A stretch of DNA of 64,000 nt from Jannaschia formosa (GTDB lineage: Bacteria; Pseudomonadota; Alphaproteobacteria; Rhodobacterales; Rhodobacteraceae): assembly GCF_003340555.1 (NCBI RefSeq), contig NZ_QPLJ01000016.1, forward strand, positions 36,474 through 100,473, in the 5' to 3' direction. Of the stretch, positions 14,641 through 23,791 are shown one piece after another. Made by a program: the position numbers and the translations under genes. The notes beneath the pieces were generated by a model, which did no database searches, was not told the origin of the DNA, and saw nothing but the letters and a program-made list of their open reading frames with translations. How positions within the stretch are numbered: the stretch's first letter is position 1; the number at the start of each line of letters is the position of its first letter.

Positions 14641-15098
14641 CTAGGCCGGGGTTGTCGAGATGCGCCTAGCTCGGCGACCGATCGAGCATAGACCTCGGCC
14701 GGATCGGGGCCGGCGTGGCGCATTCCGCCCCGGCTTCCTGGGCTTCAGCGAGATCGACCTGCAACGCCGCGATCTCGGCCTCTCAGGCGGCGCGCCATCG
14801 TGGCCGGCCCGGCGCAGAGCGGCGGCACCGTTCGGATTTCCGAGGCGGACCCCGCGCACCTTTGCAGCCGCCAGCGCCTCCTTCGTGCGCCGGGAGATCG
14901 CCTCGCGCTCCTGCTGGGCGACCAGCGCCATGATCTGACGGTAGGGGCGCTAGCATGGGCTATGTCGCAGGCGAGGAAGCGCACGCCATCGTCGCGCAGG
15001 GTCAGCAGGAAGGCGGCGCTGCGTAAGAGCCGGTTGAGCTTGCCGATGGCGCCGTAGGACAGGGCCGTCTGCGGCCCAGGTAGGCTATCGATCACCAA
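14641..15098 (-). pseudogene. Serine resolvase/invertase fragment (frameshifted)
   Basis: Two frames carry pieces of a resolvase catalytic domain. The upstream piece reads LNRLLRSAAFLLTLRDDGVRFLACDIAHA. The downstream piece reads MALVAQQEREAISRRTKEALAAAKVRGVRLGNPNGAAALRRA. The N-terminal catalytic serine region and the C-terminal DNA-binding domain are missing. About 60 bases near 14876-14941 are nearly repeated at 17322-17387 in the same orientation, so the two resolvase pieces flank the kinase/receiver pair as direct repeats. Confidence 0.75.
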
Positions 15099-15313
15099 CA
15101 GGAACCGATCGCATGACGGCCCGACCGTATCCGGTTTTTCGGGTCAGGATCAGTCTTAGGCTGCCCTCCTCAGGTGGTCAGACTTCAATTTGACTGCATG
15201 ACGGGTCTGGCGGATGCGAGCCCGACGACGTTGCGCCTGTGTGCAGTCTGCGAAGGGAGGGGGAACGCCAAGTGTCTGATGGCGTTGTCTGGTAGCCCAC
15301 CCACGGAGGCTGC

Positions 15314-16498
15314 ATGCCAGACCACCTTGATTCCTCCCCGCCGCCAGACGCCCTCGAGGCCCAAGCCGACCGCCTGCGCATGCAGCGGAGGGCGCTGGCG
15401 GAGTTCGGACTTGCCGCGTTTCGCTCCGGCGACCTCGACGCGGTGCTGAACCGCGCCTGCGAACTCGTGGCCGAGGGCCTGGATGCCGAATTGGCCAAGG
15501 TGCTGGAGTACCGCCCCGAGCAGGGGGATTTCCTGGTGCGCGCGGGGGTCGGCTGGAAGCCCGGCGTGGTGGGGCACGAGGCCTTCGCCGGAGGCGAAAG
15601 CGCCTCGCCGGCGGGCTACGCTCTGAAGCGGGGGGAGCCGGTCATCTCACCCGACCTCGCGGACGAGGGGCGCTTCGCCATCCCCGAGGTGCTTCATGAC
15701 CACGGCGTCCAGAGCATGGTCAACGTCGTGATCGCAGGCGAAGACGGCCCCTACGGCGTGCTGGAGGTGGACGCGCCGCGGCAACACGACTTCGACGAGG
15801 AGGACGCGGCCTTCCTCGAGAATTACGCCAACCTGCTCGCGGCGGCGATCGAGCGGCTGCGCGGGCATGCCGAGCTCGGCCAGGCGCTGTCCGAGCAGAA
15901 GGTCCTGGTGGGCGAGCTCGCGCACCGCGTGCGCAACATGCTGGGCCTCGTGCAGGCGCTCGCCTCCCAGACCGTGGCCGAGGATGCGGGCGCGATCGCC
16001 TATCGTGACGCCTTCCTCGGCCGCCTGGGCGCCCTTGCCCGTGCCGAGGGGCTCGTCTTCGAGGATCACGCGCAGAGCCTCGACCTGTCCCAACTCGCGC
16101 CGCGGGCCCTCGCGCCCTTCACGGCCGACGGCCCCCGAGCCATCGTGGTCGATGGCCCGACGCTGTGGCTGCCGGCACGGATCGGGCGCATCCTCGGCCT
16201 CGTCCTGCACGAGTTGGCCACCAACGCGACCAAGCATGGCGCCCTGTCGTCTCCCGAGGGTCGGGTCCGACTCGCGTGGCAGAGCGAGGAGGCCAGCCAG
16301 GGGGACAGGCATGTGCGGCTCCGGTGGAGCGAGGAGGGCGGCCCAGCCGTGACGTCCCCCAGCCGCCGAGGATTCGGCACACGGCTTCTCGAGAGGCTTG
16401 CGTGCTATGAACTCGAGGGCACCGCATCGCTCGACTACCGCCCTGAGGGGCTCTGCTACGACCTGACCTTCGAGGCCCCAAGGGAGGGGACGACGTGA
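15314..16498 (+). CDS. GAF sensor histidine kinase, HWE/HisKA_2 type
   Basis: 394 residues. A GAF domain spans about 35-180 (FLVRAGVGWKPGVVG, then NVVIAGEDGPYGVLEVDAP). A dimerisation helix has phospho-acceptor H204 in ELAHRVRNMLGLVQALASQT. An ATPase domain has LHELATNATKHGALSSPEGRV and RRGFGTRLLERL. The conserved RVRN box and LHELATNATKHGAL place it in the HWE/HisKA_2 group of soluble kinases. No membrane segment is present. The stop overlaps the receiver gene by GTGA. There is no output regulator nearby. About 215 bases upstream hold no other gene. Confidence 0.88.
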   Translation: MPDHLDSSPPPDALEAQADRLRMQRRALAEFGLAAFRSGDLDAVLNRACELVAEGLDAELAKVLEYRPEQGDFLVRAGVGWKPGVVGHEAFAGGESASPAGYALKRGEPVISPDLADEGRFAIPEVLHDHGVQSMVNVVIAGEDGPYGVLEVDAPRQHDFDEEDAAFLENYANLLAAAIERLRGHAELGQALSEQKVLVGELAHRVRNMLGLVQALASQTVAEDAGAIAYRDAFLGRLGALARAEGLVFEDHAQSLDLSQLAPRALAPFTADGPRAIVVDGPTLWLPARIGRILGLVLHELATNATKHGALSSPEGRVRLAWQSEEASQGDRHVRLRWSEEGGPAVTSPSRRGFGTRLLERLACYELEGTASLDYRPEGLCYDLTFEAPREGTT

Positions 16499-16881
16499 AC
16501 GTGACCCGTGCCGATATGAGCGCGCTGCGAGACCGGCGCATCCTGGTGGTCGAGGACGACCCGCTGATCGCGATGGAGATCGCCGACCTCCTTGCCGCGC
16601 AGGGCGCCGAGCCCGTCGGGCCCACCCCGACGGTGCGGGCCGCGCTCGCCGCGCTCGCCGACGGGCCGCTTGATCTGGCGGTGCTCGACCTCAACCTGCG
16701 CGGCGAGTGCGGCACGCCCGTGGCCGCCGCGCTGCACGAGGCCGGCGTGCCCTTCGTGCTGACCTCGGGCTATGCGCGCGCTCAGATCGACGAGCCCGAG
16801 CTCACCCGGGTCCCGCTCGTCCCCAAGCCCGTCGATCACCGACTGCTCCTGACGACGCTCGTGCGTCTGCTCGCCGCGTGA
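16495..16881 (+). CDS. Single-domain response regulator
   Basis: 128 residues forming one receiver domain. Acidic pocket VVEDDPLIAMEI, phospho-acceptor D65 in AVLDLNLRG, switch threonine in FVLTSGYA and the conserved lysine in LVPKPVD are all present. There is no DNA-binding domain, so it probably passes phosphate or affects a partner by binding. The GTG at 16495 overlaps the kinase stop and implies coupling; an ATG at 16516 is an alternative start. The pair sits between two resolvase remnants. Confidence 0.88.
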   Translation: MNVTRADMSALRDRRILVVEDDPLIAMEIADLLAAQGAEPVGPTPTVRAALAALADGPLDLAVLDLNLRGECGTPVAAALHEAGVPFVLTSGYARAQIDEPELTRVPLVPKPVDHRLLLTTLVRLLAA

Positions 16882-17040
16882 GTACCGCGAACGGCTTCGC
16901 TCCACCAGAACGCGGGACCGGTCGCGGTGCCGTTCCGAAATCCCGGTCCGGGAGCGCCACGTTCATCGGGCCGTGCGGCTGAAGTCGAAGGCTGATCTGA
17001 CCTTGATACGCACGAGTGGCGGCGGTTGGGCCTTAGCGGC

Positions 17041-17395
17041 TCAGTCTGCAAGCCACTGCAATAGGTTCCGGACGTTCGAGACCTGCCACCGGCCGCCGCG
17101 GCGAGTGCGGATGCCGCGGGCGTTCAGCTCCGCCGCGAGCGCCCGAAGCGTCCTGTGCCCAGCGTCCTGCAGAGCCCGGACGGTCGGCGCCAGGCCGCAA
17201 GCGAAGGCGTCGGCCGTGACGGCGGCGCGGAGCAGCGCACCGCCCGTTACGGCGCGCCGTAGCGCGGCCGTGCCGTTCGGATTGCCCAGCTTCACTCCGC
17301 GGGCCTTCGCGGCCGCCAGCGCCTCCCTTGGTGCGTCGGGAGATCGCCTCGCGCTCCTGCTGTGCCACCAGCGCCATGATGCCGACGGTGATCTT
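17041..17395 (-). pseudogene. Serine resolvase C-terminal fragment (frameshifted)
   Basis: MALVAQQEREAISRRTK starts at 17377, and a one-base shift near 17325 moves the coding into another frame. That frame gives MKLGNPNGTAALRRAVTGG and a resolvase-like C-terminus (GHRTLRALAAELNARGIRTRRGGRWQVSNVRNLLQWL). It joins an IS terminus at about 17389. It matches the piece at 14641-15098 in the AQQEREAISRRTK region. Confidence 0.75.
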
Positions 17396-17415
17396 CCCCT
17401 GGTCCGGTGGACACC
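17389..17415 (+). repeat. IS terminus, TGATCTTCCCC type
   Basis: TGATCTTCCCCTGGTCCGGT, followed by GGACACC, is the plus-strand counterpart of the minus-strand terminus at 947-971 (one or two differences). It abuts the truncated resolvase gene. No OrfA of this element survives downstream. Confidence 0.55.
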
Positions 17416-17666
17416 CGGGTAAAGTGGACACCTCCGAGGACGCGCTGTTTTGCCGAGATGGTGGCGACCAGACTTGTCGCATCGCGCTCTGACGGCCTTT
17501 TGGCTGGCTTTATGGGGCGTTCAGCATTCTGACGGAGCCGGTTTCCCGTTTTTCGCCGTCAGGTGGGCAGAGTCTGGGTCTGAAGCCATCGCAGTCGGCC
17601 CATGTTGTAGTTGTTCAGTCCCGAGTGTGGTGGCAGGTTGCCGTCACCAGAGGAGAGGGACGCGCT

Positions 17667-18036
17667 ATGGGCCCAGTTCTGCATGGGAGCGCCACGACAA
17701 CGCACGCTGTCCGAACTGCGATACAGCGATCGCAGGCTTCGGTCTCGGAGTTAGCCGAGCGCTATGGTCTCAATGAGAAGACCGTCCGGAAGTGGCGCAA
17801 GCGCACGACCCTCGAGGACGCGCGGATGGGGCCGAAGGAGGTCCTCTCCTCCGTCCTCTCCTCCGAGGAGGAAGCGATGTGCGTCGCCTTCCGCCGGCAC
17901 ACGCGCCTGCCGCTCGACGACTGCCTCTATGCCCTCCAGGCCTTCATCCCGCATCTCAACCGGTCCGCCCTGCACCGGCTGTTCCAGCGCCACGACATCA
18001 GCCGCCTGCCCGACATGGAGGGGCCCCTCTTGTCTT
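17667..18036 (+). pseudogene. IS481-like transposase N-terminal fragment
   Basis: From the ATG at 17667 (AGGAGAGGGA ribosome site about 10 bases upstream) the product shows a helix-turn-helix (SVSELAERYGLNEKTVRKWRKR). It then reads PLDDCLYALQAFIPHLNRSALHRLFQRHDISRLP, typical of the N-terminal half of IS481-group transposases. The DDE catalytic domain is missing; the frame runs into unrelated sequence after MEGP, probably the upstream region of the IS110 copy, and stops at 18152. Confidence 0.7.
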
Positions 18037-18229
18037 TTCGTTTCGTCACCTCCTGCTGCGTGATGGGGGTCGCCCCATGGACTGCGCAGTTCCACGGGGT
18101 GGCGGGGGACGGATCGCACCCCTCTTGGTCGCAATGGACCGGTCCCCAGTGAGGTCGCCCCCGCGTTTTCTTCTGGCCTGAACGGATACCTGGGCGTGAG
18201 GCCCGCAGGACAAGACGAGGTGGGGGACC

Positions 18230-18840
18230 ATGACCATGCAGGACACGATCGGCGTAGACGTCTCGAAGGATCACCTGGACGCCTGCGATGCGGCCTCGAA
18301 GGATCATCGACGGTTCTCCAACGACGCGGCCGGGCTGACGGCTCTGTGCCGACGGGCTCGCAAGCGGGGCGACGTGGTCGTCGTGTTCGAAGCGTCCGGC
18401 GCCTGCCACCGCGACCTCGAGCGCATGCTGTCGCGCCAGGAACTGCCTTTCGCCAAGGTCAACCCGAGGCAAGCCCGCAGGTTCACGGAGGCGGTCGGCC
18501 AGGTGGCCAAGACCGACAGGATCGACGCCGCGATCCTGGCCCGGATGGGGAGGGCGCTGGACCTCGCGCCGAGCGCGGTCCTGCCTGCATACATGAGCGA
18601 ACTCCAGGATCTTCTGGTGTCCCGGCGCGGGCTCATCCGGGATCGAGCTGCGGCTCAGACGCGGCTCAAGACGGCCAAGCCGCTCCGCTGCTTCTGCGCC
18701 GCCTCCTCGTGCAGCGTCTCGCGCAGATCGAGCGGCGGGTCGCGTCGGTCGACCGCGCCATGCAGACCATCATCGACACGGACCCGGACCTCTGCGCTCG
18801 CAGAGAGATCCTGGTCAGCATCCCGGGCATCCACGGGGCT
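18230..18840 (+). pseudogene. IS110-family transposase, frameshifted and truncated
   Basis: MTMQDTIGVDVSKDHLDACD is the DEDD-type start of IS110 transposases, followed by VVVVFEASGACHRDLERML and AKTDRIDAAILARMG. Near base 18680 the frame shifts. The adjoining frame continues as LLLRRLLVQRLAQIERRVASVDRAMQ and then REILVSIPGIHG, after which homology ends before the C-terminal catalytic domain. The gene is inactive. Confidence 0.8.
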
Positions 18841-18965
18841 TCTTGCGGTGGACTTGGCTCGTCATGCCGTTCGCCGTAAACTCGGCGCGGTTCACCTCGT
18901 CATATGCTTGTGCCGCGGCCTGCTTTTGGGCGCCCTGCGCCCTGCGCGCAGAGGGCGGCGGGGCG

Positions 18966-19184
18966 ATGCTGCCCTCCGACTCGCCGCTCCTGGGGGTCTG
19001 GTCCGATGGCTACCTCACCGCCCGGGAGGGGACCAAGCGCCGCTGGACGGCCAAGACGCTCGAGAAGAAAGGCAGGGCGGTCCGGAGGCTGCTCGAGCAT
19101 GCGACCGACGGCCAGATCGACCGGGATCGCTTCGTTGCGCTGCCCGACTGGCTCGCGCGGCGCCTGGAAGGGCAGGGCGGCTGA
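18966..19184 (+). CDS. Small unrecognised ORF in IS debris
   Basis: 72 residues from the ATG at 18966: MLPSDSPLLGVWSDGYLTAR, then a lysine/arginine-rich helix (KRRWTAKTLEKKGRAVRRLLEHATDGQIDRDRF) and LPDWLARRLEGQGG. The composition looks like a DNA-binding or recombinase remnant, but I recognise no family. There are no partners nearby except IS fragments; it may be chance or a broken gene. Confidence 0.3.
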   Translation: MLPSDSPLLGVWSDGYLTAREGTKRRWTAKTLEKKGRAVRRLLEHATDGQIDRDRFVALPDWLARRLEGQGG

Positions 19185-19434
19185 CAGGCCCGGATTGTCT
19201 GTGCAGACTGAGCGGCCAGGAACTGCAGCCTTCGCTGCGCTCATCGGATGTCGCCGCTAGTGTTCCGAAACCGGCCTCAATGGCACGACGGAACACCAGG
19301 TCAGGCCAGATCTCCGCTCGATAAGCGTCCGTAAGCAATCCGTCAGCTTCACCGAAGCCGCGGTCAGCTAGGCCGTAGAGCTGGTCGAACGGCACAAATA
19401 CATAACGAACATTCAGCATTTTCGGGCGAACCAT
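19015..19434 (-). pseudogene. Unrecognised ORF, protein-like N-terminus only
   Basis: The first 65 or so residues (MVRPKMLNVRYVFVPFDQLY, then GLADRGFGEADGLLTDAY and DLVFRRAIEAGFGTLAA) look like a real protein. The rest is serine/proline-rich read-through opposite the plus-strand ORF. It starts 12 bases after the tyrosine recombinase stops, on the same strand, so it could be a downstream cargo gene truncated at about 19240. No family is recognised. Confidence 0.3.
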
Positions 19435-19445
19435 AGATCAGCCGG

Positions 19446-20120
19446 TCAGTATCCGATTTTCAAGCTCGCGCTATCCCGATGCTTCCGGGCCGTATGGTTG
19501 TAGCCTTCGGTCGTCGTGATCGATGAATGCCCAACCGTCCGCTGGATGTCCTCGCCGGTGGCTCCGGCCTCATAGGCCTGGGTGATCATCGTGGCCCGGG
19601 CCATGTGCGGGAAGGCGACCACGCCGACACCGGCCTTCGCCGCGTAGCGCTGGAAGTGATAGTACATCGTCCGCCGGTCGAGGGGTTGCCCCGGCTTCGC
19701 GTTCTTGTGCGCCTTGAACAGGTAGGCGTCCGGATCACCGCCATGCGGCGCAACGTCGAGATACGCCCGAACTGCCGCCGCGCATTCGAGATTGATCGCG
19801 ACGGTGTTCGTCTTGTTGCCCTTGATGGTGAGATGCAGGACAGGGAACTCGGCATCGTAGGTGAAATCCCGCACCTTCAAGAGCGTCGGCTCGGTACATC
19901 GCGCCCCCGCGTAGAAGTAGACATGCAAGAGCGCCCGATCGCGAAGCCCCTGAAGCGTGTCCGTGTCGGGCACATCGAGCATGGCCCGCACTTGGCGCTT
20001 GGATAGGGTAGGGGACTTACCCGCCCCTGTGCCCGCGTTGCCGGTCTTCGGGCGCTTCACCCCCGCCACCGGGTTGCTCTGGGTGAGCTGCGCATCGGTG
20101 AGATGCCGGTAGAGCGAGGA
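19446..20120 (-). pseudogene. Tyrosine recombinase, N-terminally truncated
   Basis: The catalytic domain is complete: arginine in YAGARCTEPTLL, H-x-x-R in FPHMARAT, histidine in VGHSS and nucleophilic tyrosine in TTEGYNH. Upstream, LTDAQLTQSNPVAGVKRPKTGN is the linker before the domain. The N-terminal SAM-like core-binding domain is cut off at about 20120, where an IS5 C-terminal remnant begins. The nominal start at 20180 lies within the IS remnant and is not real. It is probably inactive or only partly active as an integrase. Confidence 0.75.
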
Positions 20121-20130
20121 CAGCCTCGGC

Positions 20131-20331
20131 GCCCAGGCGCAGATCAAGCCCAACCCGTCGCGTGCCGACAAGCCCAGCACTGACTGGACGCTCTACAAGG
20201 AGCGCAACCTCGTCGAGCGCTTCTTCAACCGCCTCAAGCGCTACCGGCGCATCGCCCTGCGCTGCGAGAAGACCCTCTCCAGCTTCACAGCCTTCCTCCA
20301 CATCGCATGTGCCTTGGAATGGATGCGGTAA
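20131..20331 (+). pseudogene. IS5-family transposase C-terminal remnant
   Basis: In frame to a TAA at 20329-20331 the translation reads AQIKPNPSRADKPSTDWTLY, then KERNLVERFFNRLKRYRRIALRCEKTLSSFTAFLHIACALEWMR. The ERFFNRLKRYRRIA-YEK-like segment is the C-terminal catalytic block of IS5/IS427 transposases. There is no start or N-terminal part. It abuts the truncated tyrosine recombinase on one side and an IS3 OrfB on the other. Confidence 0.8.
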
Positions 20332-20348
20332 ATGAAGACGACGCCTAG

Positions 20349-21056
20349 GGCTACCGGCGGATCACGGCGCTGCTGCGCGAGGCGGGTTGGGCCGTGAACG
20401 TGAAGCGCGTCGAGCGGATCTGGCGGCGGGAGGGGCTGAAGGTTCCCCAGAAGCAACCGAAGAAGTCGAGACTCTGGCTCAACGACGGGTCCTGCATTCG
20501 TCTGCGGCCAGAGCGCCCGAACAACGTCTGGTCCTACGACTTCGTTGAGAGCCGGACCCACGACGGAAGAAAGTTCCGCATGCTCAACTTGATCGACGAG
20601 TTCACCCGGAAGTGCCTGGCGATCCGGATCGACCGGAAGCTCCGGTCGACCAACATGATCGACATGCTGTCCGACCTGTTCATCCTGCCAGGCGTCCCGG
20701 ACCATGTGAGATCCGACAACGGCCCGGAGTTCGTGGCCAAGGCGGTGCGGGACTGGATCGCCGCCGTCGGCGCCAGGACCGCCTACATCGAGCCGGGAAG
20801 CCCTTGGGAGAACGGCTCCTGCGAGAGCTTCAACGCCAAGCTCCGCGACGAGCTCCTGAACGGTGAGATCTTCTACAGCTTGGCCGAGGCGAAGATCGTC
20901 ATCGAAAGCTGCCGTCAGCATTACAACACAAAGCGCCCGCACTGATCATTCGGCTATCGTCCCCCGGCCCCAGAGGCCGTCTCCTGGCCGGCTTCGCCAC
21001 CCGGAACCGCTTCCCCGGCCACGCCAGCAGTAGCGCCCAGACCCATCATGCACTAA
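20349..21056 (+). pseudogene. IS3-family OrfB integrase, truncated with premature stop
   Basis: The frame enters at GYRRITALLREAGWAVNVKRV, without its N-terminus. It carries the DDE core: D in WSYDFVESRT, D in VRSDNGPEF and E in GSCESFNAKLRDE. A TGA at 20943-20945 follows NTKRPH. The next in-frame codons (SFGYRPPAPEAV to MH) show the original gene ended at 21056, so the stop is a nonsense mutation. The related terminus at 21051-21090 overlaps the end. Confidence 0.85.
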
Positions 21057-21090
21057 GATTCACACCGGACCACCCGATTGGGGCAGGCCA
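21051..21090 (-). repeat. IS terminus related to that at 63844
   Basis: On the minus strand this reads TGGCCTGCCCCAATCGGGTG, then GTCCGGTGTGAATC. It matches 33 of 40 bases of 63844-63883. It is the probable right end of the IS3 element whose OrfB precedes it. Confidence 0.5.
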
Positions 21091-21522
21091 GTGCTGCATG
21101 TCAACGGCTACGCCGGCTATAATCGGTTGGCCGACGACCGGCGCGAAGGCGGCGCCCCGCTGCGGCTCGCCTACTGCTGAGCCCATGCCCGCCGCGAGAT
21201 CATCTGCGCCACGCCGAAGGCCGGCTCGCCCGTGGCCGACGACCTGCTGGGCCGCATCGCCGACCTCTACAAGATCGAGTCCACGATCTGCGGCGCGCCC
21301 GCCGACATCAGCCTGACCGAGCGCCGAGCACGATCCAGGCCGATCCTCGAGGCCCTGCGCGCCGCCCTCGACCTCGACGACGCCCGCCTGTCGAAGAAGT
21401 CCGAGATGGGCAGGGGCCTGGCCTACGTCCTCGCCCGCTGGGATGGCCTGACCCGCTTCGCCGAGGACGGTCGCATCGAGATGGACACCGACCCCGTCGA
21501 GAACGCGATCCGTCCCCTGGCC
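21091..21522 (+). pseudogene. IS66 transposase, left part (interrupted)
   Basis: The frame LHVNGYAGYNRLADDRREGG, then LRLAYC-stop-AHARREI, is IS66 TnpC; the TGA at 21178-21180 replaces the conserved tryptophan of YCWAHARRE. It continues as SPVADDLLGRIADLYKIEST and WDGLTRFAEDGRIEMDTDPVENAIRPLA. Sequence homology then ends at TGGCC (21518-21522), where a serine-recombinase element is inserted. The right part resumes in frame at 24104. The IS66 gene lacks its N-terminus and was already inactive through the nonsense codon. Confidence 0.85.
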
Positions 21523-21549
21523 AGCGGTGAGTCATTATACCCCCCTTTC

Positions 21550-23622
21550 TCAAGCATCTGGGAACATTGGTATCTGTCTATCGCCTTCATCGCGACGCGG
21601 GCGGTTGCCGGTCGCCAGGGCGCCACGGACGGCGTCACTTTCGAGGTCCTGGGCCTGGATCTGCCATGGCGCGCCGGGGACGACCTGCTCGGCGGGCAGG
21701 ATACCGTCACCGATGAGGCGCCGGATGGCGTGGTTGGTGACGCCGAGCTTCGCGGCGGCCTCGCGCATCGTGAGCCACGCGCCGTCCTTCTCGGCCGAGC
21801 GGTAGGCATGCATGCCATGGACCTTGCGGATGGAGCCGACGCGGTGCGCCGTCCAAGTCTTCCCCTGTCCTGTGCGCACGCCCATTCGGTTGAGCGTCGC
21901 GGCGATGTCGGCGTCGAGGAAGCGCGTCGCCATGCGCGACATCACCGCGAGCGCCTCGTCGGGCGTGCGGCAACCGTGCTCCCCGGTCCGGGGCTTGCGG
22001 ACGCGGAGCTGCGAATGTTGCCCGCCGCGCCAGTGGATCGTCAGCACCACCTCGCGGGTGGCCTCGTCGACGTCGGCCACGATGTCGGCCACCAGAGCCC
22101 GGACCAGTTGCTGGCGGGCTCGGGTGGTGACGCCGGGGGCCTGCCATGCGGCGGCGAGGTCCTCCGCGAGGCCCTCGAAGTCCGGCACGGGGACGGTGGC
22201 ATCGGGCAAGTCCATCGCCGTAAGGCGCGTGCGGCATTCCTCGACGCGGCGTAGAGCTGCCTCCCAGTTCGTCTCCAACTGCGCGGCGATCAGACGATTG
22301 CCGGGGTCGCAGGCCGCGTAGCGCCTCTCGGCCAGAGAGGCGTCGTACTCGGCCTGCTGGAGGTCGAGTTCTGCCACACCACGACGTTCGGCCCGTCCCT
22401 CTTCCTGCATCCGCTCGGCCTCCATCGCGGCTTCGATGGCCATGGGCTCGACCATGCGCAGTATCTCCGCCGCGATCGCCGCGTCCACACGTGCACCGCC
22501 GAAGGTCATGCAGCGCGGCAGACCGAGCATCAGGTTGGGCCTGTCGCAGCGATAGGCCGGTCTCCCGGGCGCTCGGCCCGTGTAGGACACGGCCAGCCCG
22601 CGTCCGCAGCGTCCGCAGGTCAGCATGCCCGACAGAAGCGCCTGGCCACCGCGGCCGGACTTTTGTCCGCCAGATCGGCCGTAGGCGTTGGCGGCCAGCG
22701 TAGCTTGGTTGCGGTCGTACTCGGCCTTGTCGATGTAGCCCTCGTGATGATCGTCAATCACCACATCCCAGGCCTCGGGCGGCTTGTGGTGGCCGTAGGA
22801 CTTCCGCGCCCGGCCATCCTCGACGACGATACGCTTCTCGCTTTTGCCGTAGACGTAGGTGCCCGCGTAAAAGGGGTTCTTCAGCAGCCCGATCACGTTG
22901 CGGTATCGGATCGGCGTCCAGTCGAAGGCTGTGGTGCGCACGCCGTCGGAGGGCCGCGGGAACACCACCTCCTCGGCGACCAGCGACAGATGCGCCTGCC
23001 GCGCGCTGCCCAGTTGGCGGAAGCGCTCGAAGACCAGACGGATTACCTCCTGCAAGCGAAGATCCGGATCGAGGCCGAGCCCCGTCTCGCGATGCCAGAC
23101 GTAGCCCACGGGCACGCTGATGCGCAGCTCGCCCCGGCGGGCCTTGGCGCGGGCGGCGTCGAGCATGCGCGCCCGGATCACGCCCAGCTCGAACTCGCTG
23201 ATCGAGCCCTTCATGCCCAGAAGCAGCCGGTCGTTGGGCAGGCACGGGTCGTAGACGCCGTCGAGGTCGATCACGCGCGCCTCGACGAGGCCGCACAGTT
23301 CCAGCAGGTGATGCCAGTCGCGCCCGTTGCGCGCGAGCCGGGAGGCGTCGAAGCACAGCACCGCGCCGACCTCGCCCGCGCACAGCGCCGCCACCAGCCG
23401 CTCGAACCCTGGGCGCGCGACCATGCCGCTGGCCGAGAGGCCCAGATCGTCGTCGATCACCTCGACGGCGCGGAAGCCGCGGCGCCGGGCCAGTTCCACC
23501 AGTTCGTACTGGCGGCGCCGGCCTTCCGTGTTGGCCTCGACCTGTGCCTGGGTCGACTGGCGGACGTAGACGACCGCCTTGCGGTCCGTGACGGCAGGCG
23601 GCAGCGGATCAGAGACGGTCAT
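21550..23622 (-). CDS. Large serine recombinase
   Basis: 690 residues. The resolvase domain (about 10-150) has the catalytic serine in VVYVRQSTQAQ, then YELVELARRRGFRAVEVIDDDLGLSASG and FDASRLARNGRDW. A recombinase domain follows (NVIGLLKNPFYAGTYVYGKS), then a zinc ribbon (LTCGRCGRGLAV ... RCDRP), a coiled-coil region (about 400-470) and a C-terminal helix-turn-helix (LTMREAAAKLGVTNHAIRRLI). The start at 23622 (MTVSDPLPPAVTDRKAVVYV) avoids an unlikely extension to 23679. It appears complete and is the probable mover of the element at 21519-24104. Confidence 0.9.
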   Translation of the reverse strand: MTVSDPLPPAVTDRKAVVYVRQSTQAQVEANTEGRRRQYELVELARRRGFRAVEVIDDDLGLSASGMVARPGFERLVAALCAGEVGAVLCFDASRLARNGRDWHHLLELCGLVEARVIDLDGVYDPCLPNDRLLLGMKGSISEFELGVIRARMLDAARAKARRGELRISVPVGYVWHRETGLGLDPDLRLQEVIRLVFERFRQLGSARQAHLSLVAEEVVFPRPSDGVRTTAFDWTPIRYRNVIGLLKNPFYAGTYVYGKSEKRIVVEDGRARKSYGHHKPPEAWDVVIDDHHEGYIDKAEYDRNQATLAANAYGRSGGQKSGRGGQALLSGMLTCGRCGRGLAVSYTGRAPGRPAYRCDRPNLMLGLPRCMTFGGARVDAAIAAEILRMVEPMAIEAAMEAERMQEEGRAERRGVAELDLQQAEYDASLAERRYAACDPGNRLIAAQLETNWEAALRRVEECRTRLTAMDLPDATVPVPDFEGLAEDLAAAWQAPGVTTRARQQLVRALVADIVADVDEATREVVLTIHWRGGQHSQLRVRKPRTGEHGCRTPDEALAVMSRMATRFLDADIAATLNRMGVRTGQGKTWTAHRVGSIRKVHGMHAYRSAEKDGAWLTMREAAAKLGVTNHAIRRLIGDGILPAEQVVPGAPWQIQAQDLESDAVRGALATGNRPRRDEGDRQIPMFPDA

Positions 23623-23791
23623 CGGCCCGCTCCTCCGCTGTCCCGATGTCCTCGCTCGCTTCGAGCAGCAGGGCCACAAGGCAGGTCACGACCTGCCCTC
23701 GCTCCGTCGGGCTCATGCCGTGCAGCCGCTGCGAGTCGAGCGGCATGAGAAGTTGCAGGGGCGGGGTCGGCTTCGGGTTCTGCTGGGGCAT
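23609..23791 (-). CDS. Small element-encoded protein
   Basis: 60 residues: MPQQNPKPTPPLQLLMPLDS, then LHGMSPTERGQVVTCLVALLLEASEDIGT. It ends 13 bases inside the recombinase start, so the two are probably coupled. Short partners of this kind, with a SPTER-like turn and a leucine-rich helix, sit upstream of serine recombinases in similar elements; the role is unknown. Confidence 0.5.
   Translation of the reverse strand: MPQQNPKPTPPLQLLMPLDSQRLHGMSPTERGQVVTCLVALLLEASEDIGTAEERADDRL

Noticed and set aside
23623-23679. Longer start of the serine recombinase (23679)
   Set aside because: The added 19 residues do not resemble recombinase starts, and MTVSDPL at 23622 is the better start.
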